32,330 nucleotides of DNA from an uncultured Clostridium sp. (GCA_900551135.1 URUX01000005.1:1-32330), one strand, 5' to 3'; positions 15,790 through 24,245 are shown, counted from the first letter of the stretch. A program made the numbers and translations. Notes: a model not told the origin generated them from the letters alone.

Positions 15790-16320
15790 CTAAAACTCTG
15801 GCTCGATTAAACCATATGTATTGCCTTTTCTCTTATAAACGACATTGACTTCATCGGTATCTGCATTGAGAAATACATAGAAGTTATGTCCAAGAAGTTC
15901 CATCTGGAAGCAGGCTTCCTCCGGATCCATAGGTTTCATGCCGAACCGTTTGGTTTTGACAATTTTGATTTCATCTTCATAAGGAGCAGGTTCTTCTTCT
16001 AAGAACTGAGTGGAAAATGCTGCTGCTGCCTGTTTGCGGTCAATCAGTTTGTTTTTATATTTCTTGAGCTGTCGCTCGATAACCTCCTCTACTAAATCAA
16101 TGGAAACATACATATCGCTGCTGGATTCTTCTGCACGGATAATCGTTCCTTTTACCGGAATGGTAACCTCGATGTTCTGGCGCTCTTTCTGCACGCTTAA
16201 TGTAACAGTAACCTCGGTGTCGGGATTGAAGTAGCGGTCCAGCTTGCCGATCTTGTCTTCTACGGCGCTTCGCAAAGCGGGAGTGACCTCAATATTTCTT
16301 CCTGTAATCGTAAAACGCAT
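15790..16320 (-). CDS. hpf: Long-form ribosome hibernation promoting factor
   Basis: This 176-residue protein has the N-terminal S30AE/RaiA fold (about 1-95; MRFTITGRNIEVTPALRSAVEDK, then a basic helix EEVIERQLKKYKNK) and the C-terminal dimerisation domain of long HPF (about 118-176; IVKTKRFGMKPMDPEEACFQMELLGHNFYVFLN). Long HPF joins two 70S ribosomes into inactive 100S dimers in stationary phase. The chosen start is the second ATG of ATG-TTA-ATG, because GGAG lies nine bases before it, while the first ATG is only three bases away and homologues begin M-F-T-I-T-G. It is monocistronic, with a promoter upstream and a terminator downstream, divergent from secA as in Bacillus. Confidence 0.95.
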   Translation of the reverse strand: MRFTITGRNIEVTPALRSAVEDKIGKLDRYFNPDTEVTVTLSVQKERQNIEVTIPVKGTIIRAEESSSDMYVSIDLVEEVIERQLKKYKNKLIDRKQAAAAFSTQFLEEEPAPYEDEIKIVKTKRFGMKPMDPEEACFQMELLGHNFYVFLNADTDEVNVVYKRKGNTYGLIEPEF

Positions 16321-16352
16321 TAACATCAGCTCCTTTTTCTTGGGATGTTATT

Positions 16353-16381
16353 AGTATACCATGTTTAGAGGGAAAACTCAA
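16353..16381 (-). promoter_or_regulatory. Promoter of hpf
   Basis: On the minus strand TTGAGT (16376-16381), a 17-base spacer and TATACT (16353-16358) precede hpf, with initiation near 16346. No clear sigma-B or sigma-H site was seen. Confidence 0.6.
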
Positions 16382-16497
16382 CAAAAAAACATTAATTGTC
16401 TCGATAATTTGTCTTAAAAAAATATAAATTGAGAGGAAAAATATTGCAAAACTACTTATCAGGCGACAAAAAAGTCAAGAGGATTTATCAAAAATTT

Positions 16498-16700
16498 TGT
16501 GGAAAATTGTAAGTTTGTGACAAATAGATAAAAAACAGAAGAGCGTATGTTTTTTTACAGAAACATACAAAAAGAGGAAAAATAATGTGGATAATGTGGA
16601 TAACTTGGTGTATAACTCCTTTTCCTTGCAAAATCAGCCTTTTATAACGAAAAAAATTGTCTATAAAGTGTGCATAACTAGATGTGGACAATGTGGATAA
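16498..16700 (+). promoter_or_regulatory. Cluster of DnaA boxes in the hpf-secA gap
   Basis: The 565-base gap (16321-16885) is AT-rich and has no convincing gene. Three perfect DnaA boxes in the form TGTGGATAA lie at 16586-16594, 16595-16603 and 16692-16700. One-mismatch boxes lie at 16498-16506 (TGTGGAAAA), 16669-16677 (TGTGCATAA) and 16683-16691 (TGTGGACAA). All are in one orientation and two pairs abut exactly. This is far above chance for a 9-mer. No dnaA, dnaN or rpmH is nearby, so a DnaA titration or regulatory site for the divergent genes is more likely than the main origin. The rest of the gap holds the two promoters and the secA leader hairpin. Confidence 0.65.
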
Positions 16701-16782
16701 CTGAAAAAACGAACATATATTTTGTACACAATGACCAGTTGACCATAAATAATCAAAGGAATGTTAATTTTTTATGAACTCG

Positions 16783-16811
16783 TTGAATAAAATACTGGTT
16801 AGTGTTACAAT
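16783..16811 (+). promoter_or_regulatory. Promoter of secA
   Basis: TTGAAT (16783-16788), then 17 bases, then TACAAT (16806-16811) with an extended TG (16803-16804). Initiation near 16818 gives a leader of about 68 bases. The DnaA-box cluster ends about 80 bases upstream. Confidence 0.6.
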
Positions 16812-16834
16812 AAATAAGATTATACCTATAAGAT

Positions 16835-16854
16835 GCCGCCAGGCGGCTTCTTTT
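16835..16854 (+). promoter_or_regulatory. GC-rich hairpin with T-tract in the secA leader
   Basis: GCCGC (16835-16839) and GCGGC (16843-16847) can pair over a three-base loop, followed by TTCTTTT. This terminator-like element starts about 17 bases after the predicted transcription start and could attenuate secA. The stem is short, so strength is uncertain. Confidence 0.4.
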
Positions 16855-16885
16855 AATGTCTGAGTATGAAATAGGAGAGCAACCT

Positions 16886-19462
16886 ATGAATTTATTTGAA
16901 AAAGTATTTGGTACCCATAGTGAGAGAGAATTGAAGCTTATTTACCCCATTGTGGACAAAATTGAGAAATTGAGACCAGAGATGGCTGCCTTGTCGGATG
17001 ATGAGTTAAGAGACAAGACCCGCATTTTTAAAGAACGCCTGGCAAATGGTGAGACGCTGGATGATATTCTTCCGGAGGCATTTGCCGTAGTCCGGGAAGC
17101 TGCCAAGAGAACTTTGAATATGGAACATTTCCAGGTGCAGTTAATCGGCGGTATTGTTCTGCATCAGGGACGTATTGCAGAGATGCGTACCGGTGAAGGA
17201 AAGACTCTGGTTTCTACCTGTCCGGCATACTTAAATGCTCTGTCCGGAAAGGGCGTTCAGATTGTAACGGTAAATGACTACCTGGCAAAACGTGACGCTG
17301 AGTGGATGGGACAGGTTCATAGATTTTTAGGATTAACGGTAGGCGTGGTTTTAAACTCCATGACTTCTGAAGAGCGAAAAGCTGCCTATGCCTGTGATAT
17401 TACTTATGTTACCAACAATGAACTGGGATTCGATTATCTGAGAGACAACATGGCTATCTACAAAGAGCAGATGGTTCTCAGAGATCTGGATTACTGTATT
17501 ATTGACGAGGTGGACTCTGTTTTAATTGATGAAGCCAGAACACCGCTGATTATTTCCGGACAGAGCGGCAAATCTACCAAACTCTACGAGGTCTGTGATG
17601 TGCTGGCCCGCCAGCTGGTGAGAGGTGAGGCTTCCGGTGAGTTTACCAAGATGAATGCCATTATGGGCGAAGATATTGAGGAAACCGGTGACTTCATTGT
17701 CAATGAAAAGGACAAGGTAGTCAACTTGACCGAAGAAGGCGTAAAAAAGGTAGAAAACTTCTTCCATATTGAAAACCTGGCAGATCCTCAGAATCTGGAG
17801 ATTCAGCACAACATTATTCTGGCTCTGCGGGCGAACAACCTGATGCACAGGGACAAGGATTACGTTGTAAAAGACAACGAAGTGTTAATTGTAGATGAAT
17901 TTACCGGACGTATTATGCCTGGCCGCCGCTATTCAGACGGTCTCCATCAGGCGATTGAAGCCAAAGAACATGTCAATGTGCGCCGTGAGAGCCGTACCCT
18001 CGCTACCATTACGTTCCAGAACTTCTTTAATAAGTATAAGAAAAAAGCCGGTATGACCGGTACTGCATTAACTGAGGAAAAAGAGTTCCGAAACATCTAT
18101 GCCATGGACGTTATCGCCATCCCGACCAACAAGCCGGTACAGCGTATTGACTTAAACGATGCAGTTTATAAGACGAAAAAAGAAAAATTCCATGCAGTTG
18201 TAGATGAAGTGGCAAGGGCTCATGAAAAAGGACAGCCGGTGCTGGTCGGTACGATTACCATTGAGACTTCTGAAATGCTTTCCGGTCTGTTAAAGAAGAG
18301 GGGCATTCCTCACAAGGTATTGAATGCCAAGTTCCATGAACTGGAAGCAGAGATTGTTGCAGATGCCGGTATTCATGGCGCCGTTACCATTGCAACCAAT
18401 ATGGCGGGCCGTGGTACGGATATTAAGCTGGATGAAGAGTCCAGGGCAGCAGGCGGTTTAAAGATTATTGGTACAGAACGGCATGAGTCCCGCCGTATTG
18501 ACAACCAGCTGAGAGGACGTTCCGGACGTCAGGGAGATCCGGGTGAATCCAGATTCTACCTGTCTTTGGAAGACGATTTAATGCGTCTCTTCGGTTCAGA
18601 GCGTCTTATGAAGATGTTTGAGGCCATGGGTGTGCCGGAAAATGAACAGATAGAGCATAAGATGCTTTCCAGCGCCATTGAAAAGGCTCAGATGAAGATT
18701 GAGACCAATAACTATGGTATCCGTGAGAATCTGTTAAAGTATGACGAAGTGAATAACGAGCAGAGAGAGATTATTTACGCAGAGCGCCGCAAAGTATTAG
18801 ACGGCGACAATATGCGTGATGTGATTCTCCGTATGGTTACCGATCTGGTGGAAAATGCAGTTGATATGGCGATTCCGGATGAGCAGGCGGCTTCTTCCTG
18901 GGATTTGAAGGAGTTAAACACCCTTCTTCTTCCGGTTATCCCGATTGCCCCGGTTACTCTGGATGATGAGCAGAAGAAGAGCATGAAGAAAAATGAATTA
19001 AAGCACATGCTCAAAGAAGCTGCGATTAAGCTGTATGAAGAAAAGGAAGCCCAGTTCCCGCAGGCTGAGCAGATGCGTGAAATTGAGCGTGTGGTACTTC
19101 TGAAGGTAATTGACAATAAGTGGATGTCCCATATTGACGATATGGATCAGCTGAGAGAAGGAATTGGCCTTCAGGCTTACGGCCAGAGAGATCCGGTAGT
19201 TGAATATAAGGTAAACGCTTATGAGATGTTTGACTCCATGACAGCAGCCATTCGTGAAGAAACGGTTCGGATTCTGATGCACATCCGTGTGGAGCAGAAG
19301 GTGGAGAGAGAGCCGGCTGCAAAGGTTACCGGCACCAACCGGGATGAGTCTGTGGCAGCAGCTCCAAAGCGCCGCGCAGCCCAGAAGATTTATCCGAATG
19401 ATCCCTGTCCTTGCGGTTCCGGCAAAAAGTATAAGCAGTGCTGCGGCAGAAAGCCGATCTAA
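16886..19462 (+). CDS. secA: Preprotein translocase ATPase SecA
   Basis: This 858-residue motor drives preproteins through SecYEG. The Walker A motif is GEGKT at 103-107 (MRTGEGKTLV), followed by the Walker B-type IIDEVDSVLIDEARTPLIISG. Later come GMTGTALTEE, the second nucleotide-fold motif GRGTDIKLDEE and QLRGRSGRQGDPG, and the scaffold and wing domains. It ends with the zinc SEC-C tail CPCGSGKKYKQCCG. The start at 16886 matches the conserved MNLFEKVFGTHSERELK and has AGGAG upstream; an in-frame ATG at 16856 lies in the leader hairpin region. prfB follows after 79 bases, the usual secA-prfB order. Confidence 0.97.
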   Translation: MNLFEKVFGTHSERELKLIYPIVDKIEKLRPEMAALSDDELRDKTRIFKERLANGETLDDILPEAFAVVREAAKRTLNMEHFQVQLIGGIVLHQGRIAEMRTGEGKTLVSTCPAYLNALSGKGVQIVTVNDYLAKRDAEWMGQVHRFLGLTVGVVLNSMTSEERKAAYACDITYVTNNELGFDYLRDNMAIYKEQMVLRDLDYCIIDEVDSVLIDEARTPLIISGQSGKSTKLYEVCDVLARQLVRGEASGEFTKMNAIMGEDIEETGDFIVNEKDKVVNLTEEGVKKVENFFHIENLADPQNLEIQHNIILALRANNLMHRDKDYVVKDNEVLIVDEFTGRIMPGRRYSDGLHQAIEAKEHVNVRRESRTLATITFQNFFNKYKKKAGMTGTALTEEKEFRNIYAMDVIAIPTNKPVQRIDLNDAVYKTKKEKFHAVVDEVARAHEKGQPVLVGTITIETSEMLSGLLKKRGIPHKVLNAKFHELEAEIVADAGIHGAVTIATNMAGRGTDIKLDEESRAAGGLKIIGTERHESRRIDNQLRGRSGRQGDPGESRFYLSLEDDLMRLFGSERLMKMFEAMGVPENEQIEHKMLSSAIEKAQMKIETNNYGIRENLLKYDEVNNEQREIIYAERRKVLDGDNMRDVILRMVTDLVENAVDMAIPDEQAASSWDLKELNTLLLPVIPIAPVTLDDEQKKSMKKNELKHMLKEAAIKLYEEKEAQFPQAEQMREIERVVLLKVIDNKWMSHIDDMDQLREGIGLQAYGQRDPVVEYKVNAYEMFDSMTAAIREETVRILMHIRVEQKVEREPAAKVTGTNRDESVAAAPKRRAAQKIYPNDPCPCGSGKKYKQCCGRKPI

Positions 19463-19541
19463 AAATAAAACAATGTAAGCGGGCAGGAAAATGCATGGCT
19501 GAACGATTGTAAAATAATAAATAAGAAAGCGGGTGAAGCTT

Positions 19542-20679
19542 GTGGTTGAATTGGATCAGTTTAAATATACACTGTCCACATTTAAAAAGCCATTAGTGGA
19601 AGTGAGGGATTCACTTTAACTTAGATGCTAAGTTAAGGAAGATCGACGAACTGGATAAGAGCATGGAAGAACCCAGTTTCTGGGAGGATGCCGAACGTTC
19701 TACCAGGATTGTGAAGGAAGCAAAAAATTTAAAAGATACTGTGGAAGGCTACAGCCATCTGGAAAATCTCTATGAAGAGATTGAACTGATGATTGAGATG
19801 GGGTATGAGGAAAACGATCCGGAAGTGATTCCGGAGATTCAGGCCATGCTGGATGAGTTTACTGCCAGTCTGGAAAAAATGCGCCTGTCTACCCTTCTTA
19901 CTGGAGAATATGATAACTGCAATGCTATTTTGCGTCTCAATGCGGGAGCTGGCGGTACGGAGTCCTGTGACTGGTGCAGCATGCTGTACCGGATGTACTG
20001 CAGATGGGCTGAAAGCAGAGGATTTTCTGTAGAGGTTCTGGACTTCCTGGATGGAGATGAAGCGGGGATTAAATCCGTTACCATCCAGGTGAATGGAGAA
20101 AATGCCTTTGGATATTTGAAGTCTGAAAGAGGCGTGCATCGCCTGGTACGTATTTCTCCGTTTAATGCAGCAGGAAAACGGCAGACTTCGTTTGTATCCT
20201 GTGATGTAATGCCGGATATTGAAGAGGATTTGGACGTCGAGATCAATCAGGACGATTTGCGAATCGATACCTATCGCTCCAGTGGTGCTGGAGGACAGCA
20301 TATTAATAAAACATCCTCTGCTATCCGTATTACTCATATTCCTACAGGAATCGTAGTACAGTGCCAGAATGAGCGTTCCCAGTTCCAGAACAAGGATAAG
20401 GCAATGCAGATGCTGAAGGCCAAGCTGTATATGTTAAAACAGCAGGAAAATGCAGAAAAACTGTCGGATATCCGAGGAGAGGTAAAGGAGATTGGATGGG
20501 GCAGCCAGATTCGGTCTTATGTGCTTCAGCCTTATACGATGGTAAAAGACCATCGTACCGGCGAGGAAATCGGCAATGCGGACAGCGTTCTTAATGGAAA
20601 CCTCGATCCATTTATCAGCGCGTATTTAAAATGGCTGAGTCTGGGATGTCCGGATAAACATGCTCAGATGGCAGATTAA
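19542..20679 (+). CDS. prfB: Peptide chain release factor 2, made by +1 frameshift
   Basis: RF2 ends translation at UGA and UAA. The gene reads in two frames: 25 codons from a GTG start (MVELDQFKYTLSTFKKPLVE then VRDSL) to TAA at 19617-19619, then the second frame from 19618 to 20679 (NLDAKLRKIDELDKSMEE onward). Skipping one T joins them into 378 residues. In that numbering the stop-reading SPF is at 205-207 and GGQ at 250-252, the same as in E. coli RF2, which supports the joined N-terminus. The shift site is CTT-TAA-C. Most bacteria have CTT-TGA-C, so the in-frame stop here is unusual. GGGTG lies before the GTG; an alternative GTG at 19533 would add three residues. It is probably cotranscribed with secA. 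Confidence 0.95.
19604..19620 (+). promoter_or_regulatory. Programmed +1 frameshift site of prfB, with UAA stop
   Basis: An internal Shine-Dalgarno-like GAGGG (19604-19608) precedes CTT (19614-19616), TAA (19617-19619) and C. The tRNA on CUU slips to UUU and translation resumes at AAC. In E. coli the SD element is closer to CUU and the stop is UGA. UAA is read by RF1 as well as RF2, so feedback by RF2 level should be weaker. Confidence 0.85.
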
Positions 20680-20711
20680 CGGCTGAAAAATATCAGAAAG
20701 GAGTGTTGTGA

Positions 20712-20760
20712 AATCAACGCCATTTATGTACTGGCATTGATTCTGCAGCGCTCTTTTTTT
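20712..20760 (+). terminator. Terminator after prfB
   Basis: AATCAACGCCA (20712-20722) pairs with TGGCATTGATT (20732-20742) with one mismatch. An 11-base stretch separates the stem from seven T (20754-20760). The spacing is longer than ideal, so this is a moderate call. Confidence 0.5.
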
Positions 20761-20836
20761 CTGTCAGGTACAAGGGCATGCCGTCCTGTAAACGTCCATA
20801 AAAGAGAAAGTACCCGGAAAAAAACAGGGAAAGTGG

Positions 20837-20890
20837 TTGCATACTGAGAATGAATGTGATAATATCTTTTCCATGAATACAAATGTATTC
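20837..20890 (+). promoter_or_regulatory. Promoter and palindrome upstream of the ACT-hom-lysC cluster
   Basis: TTGCAT (20837-20842) is followed by TAATAT (20860-20865) at 17 bases, or by the extended -10 TGTGATAAT (20855-20863). A perfect inverted repeat, GAATAC-AAAT-GTATTC (20875-20890), lies at or just after the predicted start near 20871, a position suited to a repressor operator. No lysine, threonine or T-box leader structure was seen. Confidence 0.4.
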
Positions 20891-20927
20891 TATGTACGGA
20901 CATATGGTCGGGAATAAGAGGAGAATC

Positions 20928-21371
20928 ATGGGAGAGAAAAGTAAATATTTTGTGTTAAAACAGAGGGCAGTTCCGGAGGTGCTTCTAAAGGTAGTAGAGG
21001 CAAAACGGCTTTTGGAGTCTGAACGGGCTATTACAGTTCAGGAGGCCACAGACCGGGTTGGTATCAGCCGGAGTTCGTTTTATAAATACAAAGATGATAT
21101 ATTTCCTTTCTATGACAATACAAAAGGAAAAACAATTACTTTGGTTATTCAGATGGATGACGAGCAGGGGCTGCTTTCGGATCTTTTACATGTGGTGGCA
21201 GTGTATAAGGCCAATATTTTGACGATTCATCAAAGTATTCCGGTTAACGGTGTAGCAATGCTGACCTTAAGTGTGGAAGTTCAGAGCCATACCGGCAATG
21301 TTTCCAGCATGATTGAAGAGATGGAAGTCATGAACGGCATCCACTATGTGAAGATTTTGGCCAGAGAATAA
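20928..21371 (+). CDS. ACT domain protein (UPF0735/PheB-like)
   Basis: This 147-residue protein has an N-terminal helical, HTH-like part (about 1-60: AITVQEATDRVGISRSSFYKYKD) and a C-terminal ACT domain (about 68-145: ITLVIQMDDEQGLLSDLLHVVAVYKANILTIHQ). ACT domains bind small ligands, usually amino acids. The family is UPF0735, to which Bacillus PheB belongs, and members often lie before homoserine dehydrogenase. A regulatory role for the aspartate pathway is therefore a reasonable inference, though no activity is established. The ATG at 20928 follows AGAGGAG; an upstream in-frame ATG at 20883 sits in the palindrome and is less likely. hom follows after about 20 bases. Confidence 0.88.
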   Translation: MGEKSKYFVLKQRAVPEVLLKVVEAKRLLESERAITVQEATDRVGISRSSFYKYKDDIFPFYDNTKGKTITLVIQMDDEQGLLSDLLHVVAVYKANILTIHQSIPVNGVAMLTLSVEVQSHTGNVSSMIEEMEVMNGIHYVKILARE

Positions 21372-21394
21372 CGCAAAAAAGGATGGAAAAGATT

Positions 21395-22639
21395 ATGGAC
21401 AAGGGCACAAAGGGAATGGAAAACCAAAAGATAGCGGCAGCGGTTATGGGATATGGGACAATTGGTTCCGGCGTAGTGGAAATTCTGGAAAAAAATCGGG
21501 ACGTGGTGGCCAAAAGTGCAGGCAGAGAGATCGAAGTGAAATATGTTCTGGATCTTCGGGAGTTTCCGGGAACACCCGTAGAGCACAAAATCATTCATGA
21601 TATTAAGGTGATTGAAGAAGATCCGGAAGTCAGAATCGTGGTGGAAACCATGGGCGGTGTTCATCCGGCCTATGAATTTGTAAAGGGCTGTCTGCTGGCT
21701 GGAAAGCACGTAGTTACATCCAACAAGGCTCTGGTGGCGGCATGCGGCACAGAACTTTTGAAAATTGCCAGGGAAAAACAGGTGAATTTTCTGTTTGAAG
21801 CCAGTACAGGAGGAGGAATTCCCATTATCCGAACCATGTACCGCAGCCTGTCTGGTGAAAAGATTGAAGAAATTACCGGTATCTTAAACGGGACTACCAA
21901 CTATATTTTGACGAAAATGGATCGGTATGGAGAGACATTTGAACATGCTTTAAAAGAAGCCCAGGATTTGGGATATGCAGAACGTAATCCGGAGGCAGAT
22001 GTGGAAGGGTATGATACCTGCCGCAAGATTGCGATTTTGACAGCCATGGCAACGGGAAAAGAAGTTAATTTTGAAGATATTTATACGGAAGGAATTACCA
22101 AAATTACAGACATTGATTTTAAATATGCCGAAAAACTGGGCATGTCAGTAAAGCTGTTTGGTTCCAGCCGGATTGAGGGAGAGACGGTGACTGCTTTTGT
22201 AGCGCCGGTAATGATTGGGGCGGATAACCCGTTATACGGAGTCAATGATGTGTACAATGGTATTCTGGTAAAGGGAAATATGCTGGGAGTTTCCATGTAC
22301 GTTGGAAGCGGTGCAGGAAAGCTTCCAACGGCCAGCGCTGTAGTAGCAGATATGATAGAAGCGGCTGTTTACAGTGAAGAAAATATTCCGTTAGGCTGGA
22401 CAGAGGAAAAACAGGCCATTGAGCCGATTTCCAGCGGAACGTTCCGCTATTTTCTGAGAATTGATACGGCCGGCTTATCTGGAAAAGACGAGATTTGCCA
22501 GCAGTTTCAGGCAGAAAAAATAATAGAAATTCCAGGGCTGGCTGAGATGGGAATTTTGACCAAATCCATGACAGAAGCCGAGTTTAACAAGAAAAAAGAG
22601 TGTGTTTCCGGTATTATCAGCGTAATACGGGCAGAATAA
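21395..22639 (+). CDS. hom: Homoserine dehydrogenase
   Basis: This enzyme of about 414 residues reduces aspartate semialdehyde to homoserine, the branch point to threonine and methionine. It shows the NAD(P) motif GYGTIGSG, the SNKALVA segment, LNGTTNYILTKM, and the catalytic region NPEADVEGYDTCRKIAIL. A C-terminal segment after about 345 (FRYFLRIDTAGLSG) resembles the regulatory ACT domain, which suggests feedback by threonine. Three in-frame ATGs (21383, 21395, 21416) are possible. 21395 is favoured because AAAGGA lies at 11 bases, while 21383 touches the site. It lies between the ACT gene and lysC. Confidence 0.93.
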   Translation: MDKGTKGMENQKIAAAVMGYGTIGSGVVEILEKNRDVVAKSAGREIEVKYVLDLREFPGTPVEHKIIHDIKVIEEDPEVRIVVETMGGVHPAYEFVKGCLLAGKHVVTSNKALVAACGTELLKIAREKQVNFLFEASTGGGIPIIRTMYRSLSGEKIEEITGILNGTTNYILTKMDRYGETFEHALKEAQDLGYAERNPEADVEGYDTCRKIAILTAMATGKEVNFEDIYTEGITKITDIDFKYAEKLGMSVKLFGSSRIEGETVTAFVAPVMIGADNPLYGVNDVYNGILVKGNMLGVSMYVGSGAGKLPTASAVVADMIEAAVYSEENIPLGWTEEKQAIEPISSGTFRYFLRIDTAGLSGKDEICQQFQAEKIIEIPGLAEMGILTKSMTEAEFNKKKECVSGIISVIRAE

Positions 22640-22650
22640 AACGGCATCAT

Positions 22651-22671
22651 TTTGCAGCAGACTGCTGCAAA
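22651..22671 (+). promoter_or_regulatory. Intercistronic hairpin between hom and lysC
   Basis: TTTGCAGCA (22651-22659) pairs perfectly with TGCTGCAAA (22663-22671) over a three-base loop. It ends two bases before the lysC ribosome binding site GGGAGGAG (22674-22681). No T-run follows. It may set the relative output of the two genes or mark a processing point. Confidence 0.5.
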
Positions 22672-22684
22672 CAGGGAGGAGAAC

Positions 22685-23893
22685 ATGCTGGTTGTAAAAA
22701 AATTTGGCGGCAGTTCCGTCGCAGATAAAGAAAAAATCATGAATGTGGCAAAACGTTGCATAGAAGACTATGAAAAAGGCAATGACGTAGTAGTGGTATT
22801 GTCGGCAATGGGAAAAACTACCGATGGCCTTTTGAATAAGGCGTATGAGATTAATTATAATCCGCCCAAGCGGGAACTGGATATGCTGCTGGTAACAGGA
22901 GAACAGGTGTCGACAGCTCTTATGGCTATGGCCATGCATTCTTTAGGGATACCAGCCATCTCTCTGAATGCGGCTCAGGTTGGGATGTATACCACCGCTG
23001 CATATACAAAGGCAAAATTGAAAAAAATTGATACGAACCGGATTCGCCATGAACTGGATGCCCGGAAGATTGTAATTGTCACTGGTTTTCAGGGCATTAA
23101 CCGCTATGATGACATGACCACTCTGGGAAGAGGCGGATCGGATACCACGGCAGTAGCGATTGCGGCGGCTCTGAGGGCAGACCGGTGCGAAATTTATACA
23201 GATGTAGAAGGCGTTTATACGGCTGATCCCAGAATCGTACCCAATGCCAGAAAGCTTACAGAAGTTTCCTATGATGAAATGCTGGAGTTTGCATCTTTAG
23301 GGGCAAAAATTCTTCACAACCGTTCGGTGGAGATGGCAAAGAAATATGGAGTAGAACTGGTGGTGCTTTCCAGTCTGACAAGAGCAGAAGGAACCATTGT
23401 AAAGGAGGAGACAAAAGTGGAGCGTATGCTGGTAAGCGGTGTTGCCGCAGATAAAAATACTGCCAGAATTTCTGTGCTGGGAGTGAAAAACGAACCTGGT
23501 ATTGCTTTCCGTATTTTTAATATGCTGGCAAAAAATCAGATTAATGTAGATATTATTATCCAGTCTGTGGGAAGGGAAGACAGAAAGGATATTTCCTTTA
23601 CCGTAGCCCGTACCGATTTAGCGGAAACCCTGGATATTTTGAATGAAAATAAGGAAACCTTTACAGCCAGTCAGATTACCTGTGATGAAACTGTTGCCAA
23701 GGTGTCGATTATCGGAGCGGGCATGGTCAGCAACCCTGGTGTTGCAGCAAAGATGTTTGAGGCTCTGGCCAATGGAGGAATCAACATTAAGATGATTGCT
23801 ACATCAGAGATTCGGATTACTGTTCTGATTGATGAGCAGGATACAAACCGGGCAATGCGTCTGGTACATGATGCGTTTGATCTGGCAGACTGA
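22685..23893 (+). CDS. lysC: Aspartate kinase
   Basis: This 402-residue enzyme phosphorylates aspartate, the first step to lysine, threonine, methionine and isoleucine. The N-terminus MLVVKKFGGSSVA (KFGGSS at 6-11) is the kinase signature, followed by LGRGGSDTTAVAIAAAL and TDVEGVYTADPR. Two ACT domains occupy about 262-400 (ISVLGVKNEPGIAFRIFNML and VSIIGAGMVSNPGVAAKMFEAL), the usual feedback site. GGGAGGAG lies just before the ATG at 22685; the in-frame ATG at 22652 falls in the hairpin and is less likely. No lysine riboswitch was seen, so control probably rests on enzyme feedback and the upstream promoter. Confidence 0.96.
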   Translation: MLVVKKFGGSSVADKEKIMNVAKRCIEDYEKGNDVVVVLSAMGKTTDGLLNKAYEINYNPPKRELDMLLVTGEQVSTALMAMAMHSLGIPAISLNAAQVGMYTTAAYTKAKLKKIDTNRIRHELDARKIVIVTGFQGINRYDDMTTLGRGGSDTTAVAIAAALRADRCEIYTDVEGVYTADPRIVPNARKLTEVSYDEMLEFASLGAKILHNRSVEMAKKYGVELVVLSSLTRAEGTIVKEETKVERMLVSGVAADKNTARISVLGVKNEPGIAFRIFNMLAKNQINVDIIIQSVGREDRKDISFTVARTDLAETLDILNENKETFTASQITCDETVAKVSIIGAGMVSNPGVAAKMFEALANGGINIKMIATSEIRITVLIDEQDTNRAMRLVHDAFDLAD

Positions 23894-24245
23894 TTTCCTG
23901 GCAGAGGCGGTGAAAGATCTGCCCTGTCTCTTTCGGGTTTTTACCGGACTGTACTGTCCGGGCTGCGGAGGGACGCGGGCAGTCAGAGCCCTGTTGTCCG
24001 GACAGATAATAAAGAGTCTGTATTTTCATCCGTTTGTATTGTATATGACAGTGGCAGCTGGAGTTGAATCCGGCATCTGGCTCTATCGGAGTTTCAGACC
24101 GCTTCCGCAGGGGAAATCCAGTCAGAAAGAGGCTTTTCTGAGACGATACCGCTGGTGGGCAGCAGGCGGCCTGGCAGTAGTCCTGATAAACTGGATTATA
24201 AAAAACGGGGTTTTGCTTATCTGGGGGATTGAACTGCTCCCCTGA
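23868..24245 (+). CDS. DUF2752 membrane protein
   Basis: A small membrane protein of about 125 residues carrying CPGCGGTRAV, the hallmark of DUF2752, near residue 32. Two hydrophobic stretches follow (about 56-75 and 93-118), with a basic loop between them. Its 5' end overlaps the last 26 bases of lysC in another frame. No good ribosome binding site was found. ATG at 23868 or 23871 is the best guess, with TTG/ATG at 23829/23832 and GTG at 23910 as alternatives, so translation is probably coupled to lysC. The function of the family is unknown. Related bacteria often pair DUF2752 with small membrane proteins like the one on the opposite strand. Confidence 0.7.
   Translation: MMRLIWQTDFLAEAVKDLPCLFRVFTGLYCPGCGGTRAVRALLSGQIIKSLYFHPFVLYMTVAAGVESGIWLYRSFRPLPQGKSSQKEAFLRRYRWWAAGGLAVVLINWIIKNGVLLIWGIELLP

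Noticed and set aside
16498..16700. DnaA-box cluster as the chromosomal replication origin
   Set aside because: No dnaA, dnaN, recF, gyrB or rpmH is in the window, and the hpf-secA-prfB order is a conserved non-origin locus. It was kept as a regulatory or titration cluster.
20680..20927. Lysine riboswitch or T-box before the ACT-hom-lysC cluster
   Set aside because: The gap is short, and no T-box sequence or L-box core was recognised.
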